A stretch of 64,000 bases of DNA from Mycobacterium sp. 155 (lineage in GTDB: Bacteria > Actinomycetota > Actinomycetes > Mycobacteriales > Mycobacteriaceae): positions 2,847,463-2,911,462 of the forward strand of contig NZ_KB892705.1 of the NCBI RefSeq assembly GCF_000373905.1, written 5' to 3'. Under the pieces are notes generated by a model. It searched no databases and was not told where the DNA came from. It saw nothing but the letters and a program-made list of their open reading frames with translations. A program made the translations under genes and the position numbers. Positions 47,725-57,647 of the stretch are shown here, in pieces (positions within the stretch are counted from its first letter, which is position 1; every line of letters starts with the position of its first letter).

Positions 47725-48579
47725 ATGACAACTCTTGGCGAGGTCATACCCGTCTCCGATGCCACTACTTCCACGCCGCGCCGAGCCATAACCCGCAGCT
47801 ATGCCATGACCGAGCCCCGGTACTTCGCCGTGGAGTACGCGATCAATCCGTGGATGGACACGTCGACCCCGGTCGACCCACAGCGGGCGGTGAACCAATG
47901 GGACGCCCTGCGTCGGACGTATCTCGATCTCGGCCACGCTGTCGACCTGGTTCCACCGCGCCCCGGGCTACCCGACATGGTCTACGCCGCCAACGGTGGC
48001 ATCGTCGTGGGCGACGCCGCCGTGGTCGCGAAGTTTGCTTACCCACAGCGCGCCGCCGAGGCCGACGCCTATGCCGACTGGATGACCAGTCGAGGTCTGA
48101 CGCCAGTCCGCACCGGTCATATCAACGAGGGGCAGGGCGACTTCCTCCTCGTAGGATCAACTCTGTTGGCGGGCTGGGGTTTTCGCACAGAACGCGATGC
48201 GCATGAGGAAGTCGCGACCATCACGGGACTGTCGGTGGTCAGCCTGGAACTGGTCGACCCGCGTTTCTACCACCTCGACACCGCCTTGGCCGTCCTCGAC
48301 AACACCACCATCGCCTACTACCCGGCGGCTTTCACCGACGCCGGCCGGTGTCGGATAACGGAGCTGTTTCCCGACGCCATCGAGGTCACCACCGCCGACG
48401 CGAACGTCCTCGGTCTCAACGTCGTCTCCGACGGACGCCATGTCGTGATGCCTTCGACGGCCACAGGTTTCGCGGAACAACTTCGCTCCGCCGGATTCGA
48501 GCCGATCGGTGTCGATCTCAGCGAACTGCTGAAAGGCGGCGGATCCGTGAAATGCTGCACCCTGGAGCTACACCCGTGA
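47725..48579 (+). CDS. Dimethylargininase/arginine-modifying amidinotransferase-family hydrolase
   Basis: 284 residues from ATG 47725. Pentein fold: MVYAANGGIVVGDAAVVAKF, INEGQGDFLLV, the catalytic His in FYHLDTALAVLDN and the C-terminal nucleophile Cys in GGGSVKCCTLEL. The annotated homologue Rv2323c is called DdaH, but pairing with RocD would fit an enzyme that feeds ornithine (an arginine dihydrolase-type activity); this cannot be settled by reading. The stop overlaps the rocD start by 4 bp. Confidence 0.87.
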   Translation: MTTLGEVIPVSDATTSTPRRAITRSYAMTEPRYFAVEYAINPWMDTSTPVDPQRAVNQWDALRRTYLDLGHAVDLVPPRPGLPDMVYAANGGIVVGDAAVVAKFAYPQRAAEADAYADWMTSRGLTPVRTGHINEGQGDFLLVGSTLLAGWGFRTERDAHEEVATITGLSVVSLELVDPRFYHLDTALAVLDNTTIAYYPAAFTDAGRCRITELFPDAIEVTTADANVLGLNVVSDGRHVVMPSTATGFAEQLRSAGFEPIGVDLSELLKGGGSVKCCTLELHP

Positions 48580-49817
48580 GCATGCTGCATGGCATGGACT
48601 CCGAGGTGATCAGTGCCGCCATCGCACTCGACGAGAGTTACGTCGCACACAATTACGCCCCCTTGCCGGTGGTGGCCGCCAGCGCCGAGGGGGCATGGAT
48701 CACCGATGTGACCGGCCGGCGATATCTGGACTGCCTGGCGGCATATTCGGCAGTGAACTTCGGCCACCGCAACCCGGAGATCATCGCTGCGGCGCACGCC
48801 CAGCTGGACACCCTGACGCTCGTCAGCCGCGCATTCCACGCCGATCGGCTGGCACCGTTCTGCGCCGCGCTCGCCGGGCTGTGCAACAAGGGCATGGTGC
48901 TGCCGATGAACAGCGGTGCCGAGGCCGTCGAGAGCGGCATCAAGGTCGCCCGCAAGTGGGGCACCGACGTCAAGGGCGTCACCCCCGGCCAGGGCAATAT
49001 CGTGGTTGCCCACAACAACTTCCACGGTCGCACCACCACCATCATCAGTTTCTCCGACGACGAGATGGCACGCCGCGGCTTCGGTCCCTACACGCCCGGG
49101 TTCCGCTCGATACCGTTCGGCGACGCCGATGCACTGGCCGACGCGGTCGACGACAACACGGTCGCGGTACTCATCGAACCCATCCAGGGCGAGGCCGGCA
49201 TCATCGTCCCGCCCGCCGACTTCCTGCCGCGGGTACGCCAGATCTGTACCGCGCGCAACGTGCTGATGATCGCCGACGAGATCCAGTCCGGCCTCGGCCG
49301 TACCGGCCGCACCTTCGCGTGTGAGCATTGGAACGTCATCCCCGATGTCTATCTGCTGGGCAAGGCACTGGGCGGTGGTGTGCTACCCCTGTCGGCGCTG
49401 GTGGCCGACCGCGATGTGCTCGGTGTGCTGCATCCCGGCGAGCACGGTTCGACCTTCGGCGGCAACCCACTGGCCGCCGCGATCGGCAGCACCGTGGTGG
49501 CGATGCTGCAGCGTGGTGAATTCCAGTCCCGCTCAGCCGAACTCGGCGCGCACCTGCATGCCCGGCTACAGGCATTGGTCGGCCATGGCGTGCTCGCGGT
49601 ACGGGGCCTCGGCCTGTGGGCGGGTGTCGACATCGAACCAGAGCTGGGTACCGGCAAACAGCTGTGCCTGGCTCTGGCCCAGCGCGGCGTGCTGGTCAAG
49701 GATACCCACGGCTCGACGTTGCGGTTCGCCCCGCCCTTGGTGGTCACGGCTGATGAGATCGACTGGGCCGTCGATCAATTCGCCGACGCCCTCGCCGAAG
49801 CTCGCCAGTCACGTTAG
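48576..49817 (+). CDS. rocD: Ornithine aminotransferase
   Basis: 413 residues. PLP-dependent class III aminotransferase converting ornithine and 2-oxoglutarate to glutamate semialdehyde. NSGAEAVESGIKVARKWG, NNFHGRTTTIISFS, LIEPIQGEAGI, the cofactor-Asp region MIADEIQSGLGRTG and Lys in LLGKALGGGVLPLSA are all present. Full length, one gene (M. tuberculosis has the gene split as rocD1/rocD2). GTG 48576 overlaps the upstream stop; ATG 48582 is the alternative. Confidence 0.95.
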   Translation: MSMLHGMDSEVISAAIALDESYVAHNYAPLPVVAASAEGAWITDVTGRRYLDCLAAYSAVNFGHRNPEIIAAAHAQLDTLTLVSRAFHADRLAPFCAALAGLCNKGMVLPMNSGAEAVESGIKVARKWGTDVKGVTPGQGNIVVAHNNFHGRTTTIISFSDDEMARRGFGPYTPGFRSIPFGDADALADAVDDNTVAVLIEPIQGEAGIIVPPADFLPRVRQICTARNVLMIADEIQSGLGRTGRTFACEHWNVIPDVYLLGKALGGGVLPLSALVADRDVLGVLHPGEHGSTFGGNPLAAAIGSTVVAMLQRGEFQSRSAELGAHLHARLQALVGHGVLAVRGLGLWAGVDIEPELGTGKQLCLALAQRGVLVKDTHGSTLRFAPPLVVTADEIDWAVDQFADALAEARQSR

Positions 49818-49821
49818 CCGC

Positions 49822-49878
49822 CGAGCAGACACTGCGGCCCAGGAACAACGGCGTGTCGGGTACCGGCGTGTCTGCTCG
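49822..49878. repeat. Palindromic repeat, copy 5
   Basis: CGAGCAGACAC...GTGTCTGCTCG, with an unpaired centre of about 35 nt. It begins 4 bp after the rocD stop and may end that transcript. Confidence 0.75.
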
Positions 49879-49940
49879 CGGGAGATGTTCGAGCCTCAGC
49901 CTCACACTCACCACGCCCGTCTGGACATACGATCGACCCC

Positions 49941-50330
49941 ATGGTGCGTTTCCTGGTGCGGGTGGCAGTCTTTCTCGGTTCCGCGGCGATCGGACTGCTG
50001 GTGGCGTCGCTTCTGATCCCTGGTGTATCCGTGTCGGCTTCAGGCTTTGTAACCACTGTGGTGGTGTTCGCCCTCGCGCAGTCGATACTCGCGCCGTTCA
50101 TCGCGAAGATGGCCTCCCGCTATGCATCGGCGTTCCTCGGCGGCATCGGGCTGGTTTCCACGCTGGTCGCGCTGTTCTTGGCGACGGTCCTCACCCACGG
50201 GCTGTCGATCCGCGGCCTGGGTTCCTGGGTGGGGGCCACTGTGGTGGTATGGCTGGTCACGGCACTGGCTACGCTGCTGCTGCCGCTGCTGGTGGTCCGG
50301 CGCAAAGCCGGCGAAGCAACTCCGCGATAG
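49941..50330 (+). CDS. Phage-holin-family-like integral membrane protein
   Basis: 129 residues, four hydrophobic segments: FLVRVAVFLGSAAIGLLVAS, FVTTVVVFALAQSILAPFI, GGIGLVSTLVALFLATVL and VGATVVVWLVTALATLLLPL. The spacing fits the superfamily IV holin/DUF family found in many actinobacteria, but nothing shows that it lyses cells; no phage genes are near. Role unknown. Confidence 0.72.
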   Translation: MVRFLVRVAVFLGSAAIGLLVASLLIPGVSVSASGFVTTVVVFALAQSILAPFIAKMASRYASAFLGGIGLVSTLVALFLATVLTHGLSIRGLGSWVGATVVVWLVTALATLLLPLLVVRRKAGEATPR

Positions 50331-50363
50331 TCACCACTGCAGCGGATCACACATGATCCGCTG

Positions 50364-51167
50364 CTATAGCTCTGCGATGATCTGCTGCCGTTTGGCTGAG
50401 TACTCGGCGTCGGTGATGGCACCGGTGGCGCGCAACGTCTCCAATTCCTGCAACCGTTGCGCGGTCAACGGTTGGGGAGCCTGCATGGTCGGTGCGGGTG
50501 GAGCCTGCTGCGCGGTAGTGCGACGCACCACATTTGTGACTTGTTGGCGCACCACAGGATTGGACCTGATGTCGACGGTACCGGTCATCGGTACGTTGTT
50601 GGCCTTGAGGATCCGTAAGATCTCCAACAGCGGGCCAGCTTGTCCGGACAGATCATAGGTGCGGTGGTCCTCGTCCACGGTGAACTGGGCCGGCGTCAGT
50701 CCGCCAACCAAAGCGCTTCGTTGCCAATCGATTTGATAGTCGTTGGTGGCAGGGTCGACCAGGACGACCAGTTTGCGTCCGGTGATCAGCGGCAGTCGCG
50801 TCACGGAGGCGATGACGCGGTCCTGACTCTCGAACGGCGCCAGCCCGGGACCTTCGATGTGCAGGTCGAGCTTCACCAACGGCTGATCATTGATCTGAGT
50901 GCCGGTCTCGGCAATACCGATGACTTGGGCCAGCGCGAGAACACCATCCTGCTCCAAGAACTGCGACTTGGCCGCGGACTTGGCGCCGTAGTTCGTGATT
51001 GCCAGGGCTATCAGGACATCCGCCGCGGTGACAAGCAGACCGGTCCAGAACATCCACCGCAGCAAGCTCGGCTCGCCGATCGCGAAATACACGACAAGAA
51101 AAATCGGCCCGACCAGACCGCCGCAGAGCAATACCCACAGCTGAGCCTTCAGATATCGCCCGATCAT
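50364..51167 (-). CDS. Membrane protein with C-terminal SHOCT domain
   Basis: 267 residues. Two hydrophobic segments near the N-terminus (LWVLLCGGLVGPIFLVVYFA and MFWTGLLVTAADVLIALAI), a central soluble region with repeated beta-like patterns, a Gln/Pro-rich linker and a SHOCT-type helical pair at the end (LQELETLRATGAITDAEYSA). SHOCT domains mediate oligomerisation. Function unknown. Confidence 0.75.
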   Translation of the reverse strand: MIGRYLKAQLWVLLCGGLVGPIFLVVYFAIGEPSLLRWMFWTGLLVTAADVLIALAITNYGAKSAAKSQFLEQDGVLALAQVIGIAETGTQINDQPLVKLDLHIEGPGLAPFESQDRVIASVTRLPLITGRKLVVLVDPATNDYQIDWQRSALVGGLTPAQFTVDEDHRTYDLSGQAGPLLEILRILKANNVPMTGTVDIRSNPVVRQQVTNVVRRTTAQQAPPAPTMQAPQPLTAQRLQELETLRATGAITDAEYSAKRQQIIAEL

Positions 51168-51235
51168 CTGGCCTCCTCAGAACACCGACGCGAAATTGTC
51201 CGTCAGAGTATCGCCCACTCAGCCGCCAGCATCGA

Positions 51236-52063
51236 TCACATCGACGGTCTGACAGGCGCGAGCTGACTGACCGACATTGCCGGAGCCAACAGTTGATACA
51301 GCGGCCAGGTCCACGCGTACCCGCCGGCATGCGAACGCGCGTAACCGGTGTGGATCGCCACGCCCGCCGGCGTCACTTCTTGGTCGTCGGAAATGGCGTC
51401 ACAGACGGGATCGCCCACGTCGCACACGCTGATCGTGCGGGATCCGACGGACAGTGGCAGCGGGGACGTCGGCGCGTGCGCCATGATCGGCCACTGCTGT
51501 GCCATTCCCATCCCTTCCCCGGCCCACGCCGCGGTAGCGCTACCCAGGTTGTACGTCGGGTCGGCCGGCAACCGATCGCCGTCGGCGACCAACAACACGG
51601 CCGCCAGATTCGGACTGCTCGCGAGCGTTTGCAGATTTCGGTGCACCACCATCGCGCCTTGGGAGTATCCGGCCAGCACCACCTTGGTGGATGGGCACTG
51701 CTGGGTGAAGGCGGCGTACTGATTCGCCAACGCGGTGACCCCGGCATCGACGCTGTTCATGAAACCGGCCCAACCCAGCAGATTGCCGGTATCGGGGACG
51801 GCCACCGCCGGATAGTTGACCGCCTCAGCGGTGACGGTGCGACCGTCGCGTTGGACCTGCTGCGAAAGATCCTGCAGGGACCGGTAGATCACCCGGCCCA
51901 TCCCGCCATTGACCGTCGGGTTGTTCCGCTCACCTGAGCCGGCGGCACCGATCCAGTGCACGTCAGGACATTCCGGGGCGGCATGCGCCGGAGCAGCGGA
52001 CAAGCCCGCGAGCCCCATGACACCGATAGCGGCACATACCGCCACAATCCGACGACGGAACAC
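51236..52063 (-). CDS. Cutinase-family secreted esterase
   Basis: 275 residues from GTG 52063, which has AGGGGG about 7 nt upstream and yields a standard signal peptide (FRRRIVAVCAAIGVMGLAGL, cleavage near AHAAPE). Family signatures: nucleophile Ser in VVLAGYSQGAMVVH, Asp in CDVGDPVCDAI and His in HTGYARSHAGGYAW. Cys pairs are as in other mycobacterial cutinase-like proteins, which usually hydrolyse lipid or polyester substrates at the cell surface. Confidence 0.9.
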   Translation of the reverse strand: MFRRRIVAVCAAIGVMGLAGLSAAPAHAAPECPDVHWIGAAGSGERNNPTVNGGMGRVIYRSLQDLSQQVQRDGRTVTAEAVNYPAVAVPDTGNLLGWAGFMNSVDAGVTALANQYAAFTQQCPSTKVVLAGYSQGAMVVHRNLQTLASSPNLAAVLLVADGDRLPADPTYNLGSATAAWAGEGMGMAQQWPIMAHAPTSPLPLSVGSRTISVCDVGDPVCDAISDDQEVTPAGVAIHTGYARSHAGGYAWTWPLYQLLAPAMSVSQLAPVRPSM

Positions 52064-52155
52064 AGCGACCCCCTGCTCTTCCACAGACAAAGCTAGCTCA
52101 CCTAGGTAGTCGCCTCAGAAATCGCAGGCGTTACACCGCCCGCAACCGACAAACA

Positions 52156-52189
52156 AAAGCGGCGCCCACCCGAAGGTGAGCGCCGCTTT
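52156..52189 (-). terminator. Rho-independent terminator after tuf
   Basis: On the minus strand the stem AAAGCGGCGCTCACC/GGTGGGCGCCGCTTT closes over TTCG and is followed by TTTTGTTTGT, a good U-rich tail. It lies about 100 bp after the tuf stop, beyond the tandem repeat, and ends the rpsL-rpsG-fusA-tuf cluster. Confidence 0.85.
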
Positions 52190-52211
52190 CTGCAGAGCGT
52201 CAGATCAACAA

Positions 52212-52286
52212 CTACTTGTTGATCACGTAGGCGAGCCTACTTGTTGATCACGTAGGCGGGCCTACTTGTTGATCACGTAGGCGGGC
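52212..52286 (-). repeat. 25-bp tandem repeat made from the 3' end of tuf
   Basis: Three head-to-tail 25-bp units, directly abutting the tuf stop. Read on the minus strand each unit ends with ATCAACAAGTAG, the last three sense codons and stop of tuf (I-N-K-stop), preceded by CCCGCCTACGTG or CTCGCCTACGTG. Units 2 and 3 are identical, the first differs by one base. Confidence 0.95.
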
Positions 52287-53477
52287 CTACTTGTTGATCT
52301 TCGTAACCCGGCCGGCGCCGACGGTACGGCCACCTTCGCGGATCGCGAAGCGAAGGCCCTCATCCATGGCGACAGGCTGGATCAGCTTGACGGAGATGTC
52401 GGTGTTGTCACCGGGCATGACCATCTCGGTGCCCTCCGGCAGCGTCACAACACCGGTCACGTCGGTGGTGCGGAAGTAGAACTGCGGACGGTAGTTGTTG
52501 AAGAACGGCGTGTGGCGGCCACCCTCGTCCTTGGACAGGATGTAGACCTGGCCCTCGAAATCGGTATGCGGGGTGGTGGTGCCGGGCTTGACCACAACCT
52601 GGCCACGCTCGACGTCCTCACGCTTGATACCACGCAGCAGCAGACCGACGTTGTCACCGGCCTGACCCTGGTCGAGCAGCTTGCGGAACATCTCGACACC
52701 GGTGACGGTGGTCTTGGTCGTGGTCGGGCGGATGCCGACGATCTCGACCTCTTCGTTGACGTTGACCACGCCGCGCTCGACGCGGCCGGTGACCACGGTG
52801 CCACGACCGGTGATGGTGAAGACGTCCTCGACGGGCATCAGGAACGGCTTGTCGGTCTCACGAACCGGATCCGGGATCGACTCGTCGACGGCATCCATCA
52901 GTTCCTCGACGGACTTGACCCACTTCTCGTCGCCTTCCAGCGCCTTGAGCGCCGAAACCCTCACGACGGGGGCGTCCTCGTCGAAGTCCTGCGCGGCCAG
53001 CAGCTCGCGGACCTCCATCTCGACGAGCTCGATGAGCTCCTCGTCGTCCACCGCGTCCGACTTGTTCAGCGCGACCAGGATGTAGGGCACACCCACCTGG
53101 CGGGCCAGCAGCACGTGCTCGCGGGTCTGCGGCATCGGGCCGTCAGTGGCGGCGACCACCAGGATGGCGCCGTCCATCTGGGCTGCACCGGTGATCATGT
53201 TCTTGATGTAGTCGGCGTGACCCGGGGCGTCCACGTGCGCGTAGTGACGCTTCTCGGTCTGGTACTCCACGTGGGAGATGTTGATGGTGATACCGCGCTG
53301 ACGCTCCTCAGGCGCATTGTCGATCTGGTCGAATGCGCGCGATTCGTTCAACTCCGGGTACTTGTCGTGCAGAACCTTGGTGATTGCTGCAGTAAGCGTG
53401 GTCTTGCCGTGGTCAACGTGACCGATGGTCCCGATGTTGACGTGCGGCTTCGTCCGCTCGAACTTCGCCTTCGCCAC
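52287..53477 (-). CDS. tuf: Elongation factor Tu
   Basis: 396 residues. G1 [11 protein letters not shown]2 RGITINIS, G3 [13 protein letters not shown]4 NKSD and G5 SALK; domains II/III complete to [11 protein letters not shown]. Delivers aminoacyl-tRNA. GTG start at 53477 has AGGAGGA upstream. Separated from fusA by 165 bp, in which I could not place a firm promoter. Only tuf in the window. Confidence 0.98.
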   Translation of the reverse strand: MAKAKFERTKPHVNIGTIGHVDHGKTTLTAAITKVLHDKYPELNESRAFDQIDNAPEERQRGITINISHVEYQTEKRHYAHVDAPGHADYIKNMITGAAQMDGAILVVAATDGPMPQTREHVLLARQVGVPYILVALNKSDAVDDEELIELVEMEVRELLAAQDFDEDAPVVRVSALKALEGDEKWVKSVEELMDAVDESIPDPVRETDKPFLMPVEDVFTITGRGTVVTGRVERGVVNVNEEVEIVGIRPTTTKTTVTGVEMFRKLLDQGQAGDNVGLLLRGIKREDVERGQVVVKPGTTTPHTDFEGQVYILSKDEGGRHTPFFNNYRPQFYFRTTDVTGVVTLPEGTEMVMPGDNTDISVKLIQPVAMDEGLRFAIREGGRTVGAGRVTKINK

Positions 53478-53642
53478 TGTGGTGTCCTCCTGGACTTGTT
53501 GGTGCTTTGTCTTAAAGCAGTATTGATGTGTTCAGTTGTGCGGTCTGCGAGGCTACCGGGTCACTGGCCCGTCGCCTTCGCTCGGATCGACTGCTCGACT
53601 CCGGCTCAGTTCGCGCCTCGGCCGCAAGCGGCCTTCAGTGCT

Positions 53643-55745
53643 TTACTGACCCGTCGCCTTCGCGATGATCTCCTTCGACACGTTCGCCGGAACCTCGGCG
53701 TACGAATCGAACACCATGGAGTAGTTCGCCCGGCCCTGGGTCTTCGACCGGAGGTCGCCGACGTAGCCGAACATCTCCGACAGCGGCACCTGCGCCTTGA
53801 CGACGCGCGCACCACTGCGCTCCTCCATGGCCTGGATCTGACCACGGCGGGAGTTCAAGTCGCCGATCACGTCGCCCATGTAGTCCTCGGGCGTGGTGAC
53901 CTCGACGGCCATGATGGGCTCGAGAATGACCGGCTGAGCGGCCTGCGCGGCCTTCTTCAGCACCTGCGAGCCGGCAACCTTGAATGCCATTTCCGAGGAG
54001 TCGACCTCGTGGTAGGCGCCGTCGAGCAGGGTGACCTTCACGTTCACCAGCGGGTAACCGGCGAGCACGCCGTACTGCATGGCGTCCTGCGCACCGGCAT
54101 CCACCGACGGGATGTACTCACGCGGGATGCGGCCACCGGTGACCTTGTTCTCGAACTCGTAGGTCGCACCGTCCTCGCCGTGGAACGGCTCCAGGTCGAT
54201 GAGCACCTTCGCGAACTGGCCCGAGCCACCCGTCTGCTTCTTGTGGGTGTACTCGACCTTCTCCACCTTGCGGCGGATGGTCTCGCGGTAGGCCACCTGC
54301 GGCTTGCCGACGTTGGCCTCGACCTTGAACTCGCGGCGCATGCGGTCCACCAGGATGTCCAGGTGAAGCTCGCCCATGCCGCCGATGACGGTCTGGCCGG
54401 TCTCCTGGTCCAGGTGCACCTTGAAGGTGGGATCCTCTTCGGCGAGCTTCTGGATCGCGGTGCCCAGCTTCTCCTGGTCGCTCTTGGTCTTGGGCTCGAT
54501 GGCCACCTCGATAACCGGGTCCGGGAAGGTCATCGACTCCAGCACGACCTGGTTGTTCGCATCGCTCAGGGTGTCGCCCGTGGTGGTGTCCTTGAGACCG
54601 ATCACCGCGTAGATGTGGCCCGCGGCGGCCGTCTCGACCGGGTTCTCCTTGTTGGCGTGCATCTGGAACAGCTTGCCCAGCCGTTCCTTCTTGCCCTTGG
54701 TGGCGTTGATGACCTGCGCGCCGGACTCGACCTTGCCCGAGTACACGCGCACGTAGGTGAGCTTGCCGAAGAACGGGTGCACGGCGATCTTGAACGCCAG
54801 CGCGGCGAACGGCTCGTCGGTGGACGGACGACGCAAGATCTCCTCGTCCTCCTTGCCCGGGGCGTGGCCACGGACCGACTCGACGTCCAGCGGCGACGGC
54901 AGGTAGTCGATGACCGCGTCGAGCATGGGCTGAACGCCCTTGTTCTTGAACGCGCTGCCACACAGCACCGGGTACAGCTCGCTGGACACCGTCAGTTTGC
55001 GGATGGCGCCCTTGATCTCGTCGATGGTCAGCTCTTCGCCGCCCAGGTACTTCTCCAGCAGCGCCTCGTCCGTCTCGGCGACGGTATCCATGAGCTCGGC
55101 ACGGTACTCGGCGGCCCTCTCGGCCAGGTCCGCGGGAATCTCGACGGTCTCGTAGCTCTCACCGAGCTTGGTCTCGCCACGCCACACCTTGGCGTTCATC
55201 TCGACCAGGTCGACGATGCCCTCGAAGTCGTTCTCGGCACCGATCGGCAGCTGGATCACCAGCGGCTTGGCACCGAGGCGGTCCTTGATGGTCTGCACGG
55301 TGAAGTAGAAGTCGGCACCCAGCTTGTCCATCTTGTTGACGAAGCAGATACGCGGGACGTCGTACTTGTCGGCCTGCCGCCACACCTGCTCGGACTGCGG
55401 CTCGACACCTTCCTTGCCGTCGAAGACGGCGACCGCACCATCGAGCACGCGCAGCGAGCGCTCCACCTCGACGGTGAAATCGACGTGCCCGGGGGTGTCG
55501 ATGATGTTGATCTGGTTGCCGTTCCAGAAGCACGTCACAGCGGCGGAGGTGATGGTGATACCCCGCTCCTGCTCCTGCTCCATCCAGTCGGTCGTGGAGG
55601 CACCGTCGTGCGTCTCGCCGATCTTGTAGTTGACGCCGGTGTAGTAGAGGATGCGCTCGGTCGTCGTCGTCTTGCCGGCGTCGATGTGCGCCATGATGCC
55701 GATGTTGCGGACCTTACTCAGGTCAGTCAGCACGTCCTGTGCCAC
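53643..55745 (-). CDS. fusA: Elongation factor G
   Basis: 700 residues. G1 [14 protein letters not shown]3 DTPGHVDF, G4 NKMDK; the full five-domain length with [12 protein letters not shown] and the C-terminal [16 protein letters not shown]. Translocase in elongation and ribosome recycling. Follows rpsG after 86 bp. Long open frames on the opposite strand here are composition artefacts. Confidence 0.98.
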   Translation of the reverse strand: MAQDVLTDLSKVRNIGIMAHIDAGKTTTTERILYYTGVNYKIGETHDGASTTDWMEQEQERGITITSAAVTCFWNGNQINIIDTPGHVDFTVEVERSLRVLDGAVAVFDGKEGVEPQSEQVWRQADKYDVPRICFVNKMDKLGADFYFTVQTIKDRLGAKPLVIQLPIGAENDFEGIVDLVEMNAKVWRGETKLGESYETVEIPADLAERAAEYRAELMDTVAETDEALLEKYLGGEELTIDEIKGAIRKLTVSSELYPVLCGSAFKNKGVQPMLDAVIDYLPSPLDVESVRGHAPGKEDEEILRRPSTDEPFAALAFKIAVHPFFGKLTYVRVYSGKVESGAQVINATKGKKERLGKLFQMHANKENPVETAAAGHIYAVIGLKDTTTGDTLSDANNQVVLESMTFPDPVIEVAIEPKTKSDQEKLGTAIQKLAEEDPTFKVHLDQETGQTVIGGMGELHLDILVDRMRREFKVEANVGKPQVAYRETIRRKVEKVEYTHKKQTGGSGQFAKVLIDLEPFHGEDGATYEFENKVTGGRIPREYIPSVDAGAQDAMQYGVLAGYPLVNVKVTLLDGAYHEVDSSEMAFKVAGSQVLKKAAQAAQPVILEPIMAVEVTTPEDYMGDVIGDLNSRRGQIQAMEERSGARVVKAQVPLSEMFGYVGDLRSKTQGRANYSMVFDSYAEVPANVSKEIIAKATGQ

Positions 55746-55831
55746 GGAAGTCTTCCCACTCTTTCGCTTGCTTGATTAGGTGTTCGATTACGCGCCCACT
55801 GGCACCCGACTCTGGATGCCGGGCGCGGATA

Positions 55832-56302
55832 TCACCAGCGGTAGTGCGCGAAAGCCCGGTTCGCTTCGGCCATCTTGTGGGTGTCCTCGCGACGCTTGAC
55901 CGCGGCACCCAAGCCGTTGCTGGCGTCGAGGATCTCATTGGCGAGGCGCTCGACCATGGTCTTCTCGCGACGGGCCTTGGAGAAGCTCACCAGCCAGCGC
56001 AATGCCAGCGTGGTGGAGCGATCGGGACGCACCTCGACCGGGACCTGGTAGGTCGCGCCACCGACGCGGCGGCTGCGCACCTCGAGGGCGGGCTTGACGT
56101 TGTCGAGCGCACGCTTGAGGGTGACGACCGGATCAGTGCCGGTCTTGTCGCGGGCCTGCTCCAGCGCACCGTAGACAATGCGCTCGGCCAGCGACTTCTT
56201 ACCGTCCAGCAGAACCTTGTTGACCAGCTGGGTGACCAGCTGCGACCCGTAAACCGGATCGTTGACCAACGGACGCTTCGGCGCGGGACCCTTGCGCGGC
56301 AT
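55832..56302 (-). CDS. rpsG: 30S ribosomal protein S7
   Basis: 156 residues. [20 protein letters not shown] and the [20 protein letters not shown] signature; organises the 30S head. Overlaps rpsL by 1 bp. Confidence 0.98.
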   Translation of the reverse strand: MPRKGPAPKRPLVNDPVYGSQLVTQLVNKVLLDGKKSLAERIVYGALEQARDKTGTDPVVTLKRALDNVKPALEVRSRRVGGATYQVPVEVRPDRSTTLALRWLVSFSKARREKTMVERLANEILDASNGLGAAVKRREDTHKMAEANRAFAHYRW

Positions 56303-56676
56303 CAGCTCTTCTCCTTCTTGGCGCCGTAACGGCTACGGGCCTGCTTGCGGTTCTTGACACCCTGGGTGTCCAGCGACCCGCGGATGATCTTGTAACGGAC
56401 GCCGGGGAGGTCCTTCACACGACCGCCACGCACCAGCACCATCGAGTGCTCCTGCAGGTTGTGGCCCTCACCCGGGATGTAAGCGGTGACCTCAACCCCG
56501 CTGGTCAGCTTCACGCGGGCAACCTTACGAAGCGCCGAGTTCGGCTTCTTCGGGGTGGTGGTGTACACGCGGGTGCACACGCCGCGGCGCTGCGGGCTGC
56601 CCTTGAGGGCCGCGGTCTTGACCTTCGCGACCTTGTCGCGGCGACCCTTGCGGACCAGCTGGTTGATGGTTGGCAT
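56302..56676 (-). CDS. rpsL: 30S ribosomal protein S12
   Basis: 124 residues from ATG 56676 ([20 protein letters not shown]). Decoding-centre residues are wild type: K43 in [12 protein letters not shown] and K88 in [12 protein letters not shown], the positions changed in streptomycin-resistant mycobacteria. First gene of the str cluster, with a promoter about 220 bp upstream. The open frame extends further upstream but lacks a family-like start. Confidence 0.98.
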   Translation of the reverse strand: MPTINQLVRKGRRDKVAKVKTAALKGSPQRRGVCTRVYTTTPKKPNSALRKVARVKLTSGVEVTAYIPGEGHNLQEHSMVLVRGGRVKDLPGVRYKIIRGSLDTQGVKNRKQARSRYGAKKEKS

Positions 56677-56893
56677 GTACCGGCTTTCTGTGTGTTGCTT
56701 TGTGCTGCTCTGTCGTTCTTCAAGTCTCTGTACTGCGGGTTCCCCCCGGGTACGTACCCCGCACCCGGGCGTGTCGCATGCACCCACGCCGAAAAATTCC
56801 GATGCGTGTTAGACATGCAAATTAGCCCGGCGTGCGGGCACGCTTGCGAAAACACTCAGCCGCATGCGCCTTTCCGGCCAGGCACGATCCACC

Positions 56894-56923
56894 ACAATAC
56901 CAGGGCCGACCGCGCCGAACCAA
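56894..56923 (-). promoter_or_regulatory. Promoter of the rpsL-rpsG-fusA cluster
   Basis: Minus-strand TTGGTT (56923-56918), 18-bp spacer, TATTGT (56899-56894). The resulting leader to rpsL is about 210 nt. The 287-bp gap holds no other gene. Confidence 0.55.
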
Positions 56924-56963
56924 ACTCGTACGCAGTCGACTAATCGCAGGTCAGAGCCTACGC

Positions 56964-57563
56964 CTACCGCCGCTCCAGACCAGAAGCCAATCGCAGCAGC
57001 ATATCGGTGAACACCGCATCGGTGTCGATATCGTCCATCACGCCGGTCATCTCCAGCAGGACAAACCCGTGCAGGGCCGACCAGAATTCGAGCGCGGCGT
57101 AAAACGCGTCCTCCCCTTCCAGGCCGAACGAGGCGAGGACATCGATCACCGGTGCGGCGGCAGCCTTCGTGGCCGCTGAGTACTGCGGATCATCGCCGCC
57201 GAACGGCATCCGGGTGAAGGCCGAATACCGGCCGGGATGGTGGTGGGCATAGCTGCGATACGCGCTGGCCATGGCCACGATGGCGTCCTCGCGGGTACGC
57301 CCCTGGGCCACGGTATTCAGCATCGAGACGATGTCGTCGATCACCCGCATCCGGACCGTGCGGCGCAGGTCGTCGAGGCTGTCGACGTGGTTGTACAGCG
57401 ATGGCCCCTTGGTGCCGAGCTGGCTGGCCAACGCGTTGATGGTCAAGGCGTCCCAACCGTCACGGTCGAGGAACGTCAGGGCTGCGTTGACGATGACATC
57501 CCGACTCAGCCTTGCGGTCCGCGGCTGGCTGCGCCGACCGCCGGCCACCTGCCGAGCTGACAT
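56964..57563 (-). CDS. TetR-family transcriptional regulator
   Basis: 199 residues. N-terminal HTH: LTFLDRDGWDALTINALASQ then GTKGPSLYNHVDSLDDLRR. The C-terminal domain (ATKAAAAPVIDVLASFGLEG, then EFWSALHGFVLLEM) is of the TetR_C_13/WHG type. Position beside rpsL matches Rv0681 of M. tuberculosis. ATG 57563 preferred over 57569, as the frame has two starts. Ligand unknown. Confidence 0.87.
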   Translation of the reverse strand: MSARQVAGGRRSQPRTARLSRDVIVNAALTFLDRDGWDALTINALASQLGTKGPSLYNHVDSLDDLRRTVRMRVIDDIVSMLNTVAQGRTREDAIVAMASAYRSYAHHHPGRYSAFTRMPFGGDDPQYSAATKAAAAPVIDVLASFGLEGEDAFYAALEFWSALHGFVLLEMTGVMDDIDTDAVFTDMLLRLASGLERR

Positions 57564-57647
57564 GTGCACTCCACACCTATTCGGGTCGACGGGAACGGAA
57601 CCGGAACTGGGGTCGCCGGGAAACTGTAGCCCGCCCGACTCGTCGTT

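Noticed and set aside
49941..50330. Prophage remnant suggested by the holin-like protein
   Set aside because: No other phage genes, integrase or attachment site nearby; this membrane family is common on actinobacterial chromosomes.
52212..52286. Possible small CRISPR array
   Set aside because: Units are head to tail without spacers and derive from the tuf end; no cas genes.
52512..55775. Very long open frame on the plus strand opposite tuf and fusA
   Set aside because: It is antisense to two highly conserved genes; its codon use is the mirror of strong GC-third-position bias and no protein family is visible.
56302..56676. Streptomycin-resistance change in S12
   Set aside because: K43 and K88 are wild type.
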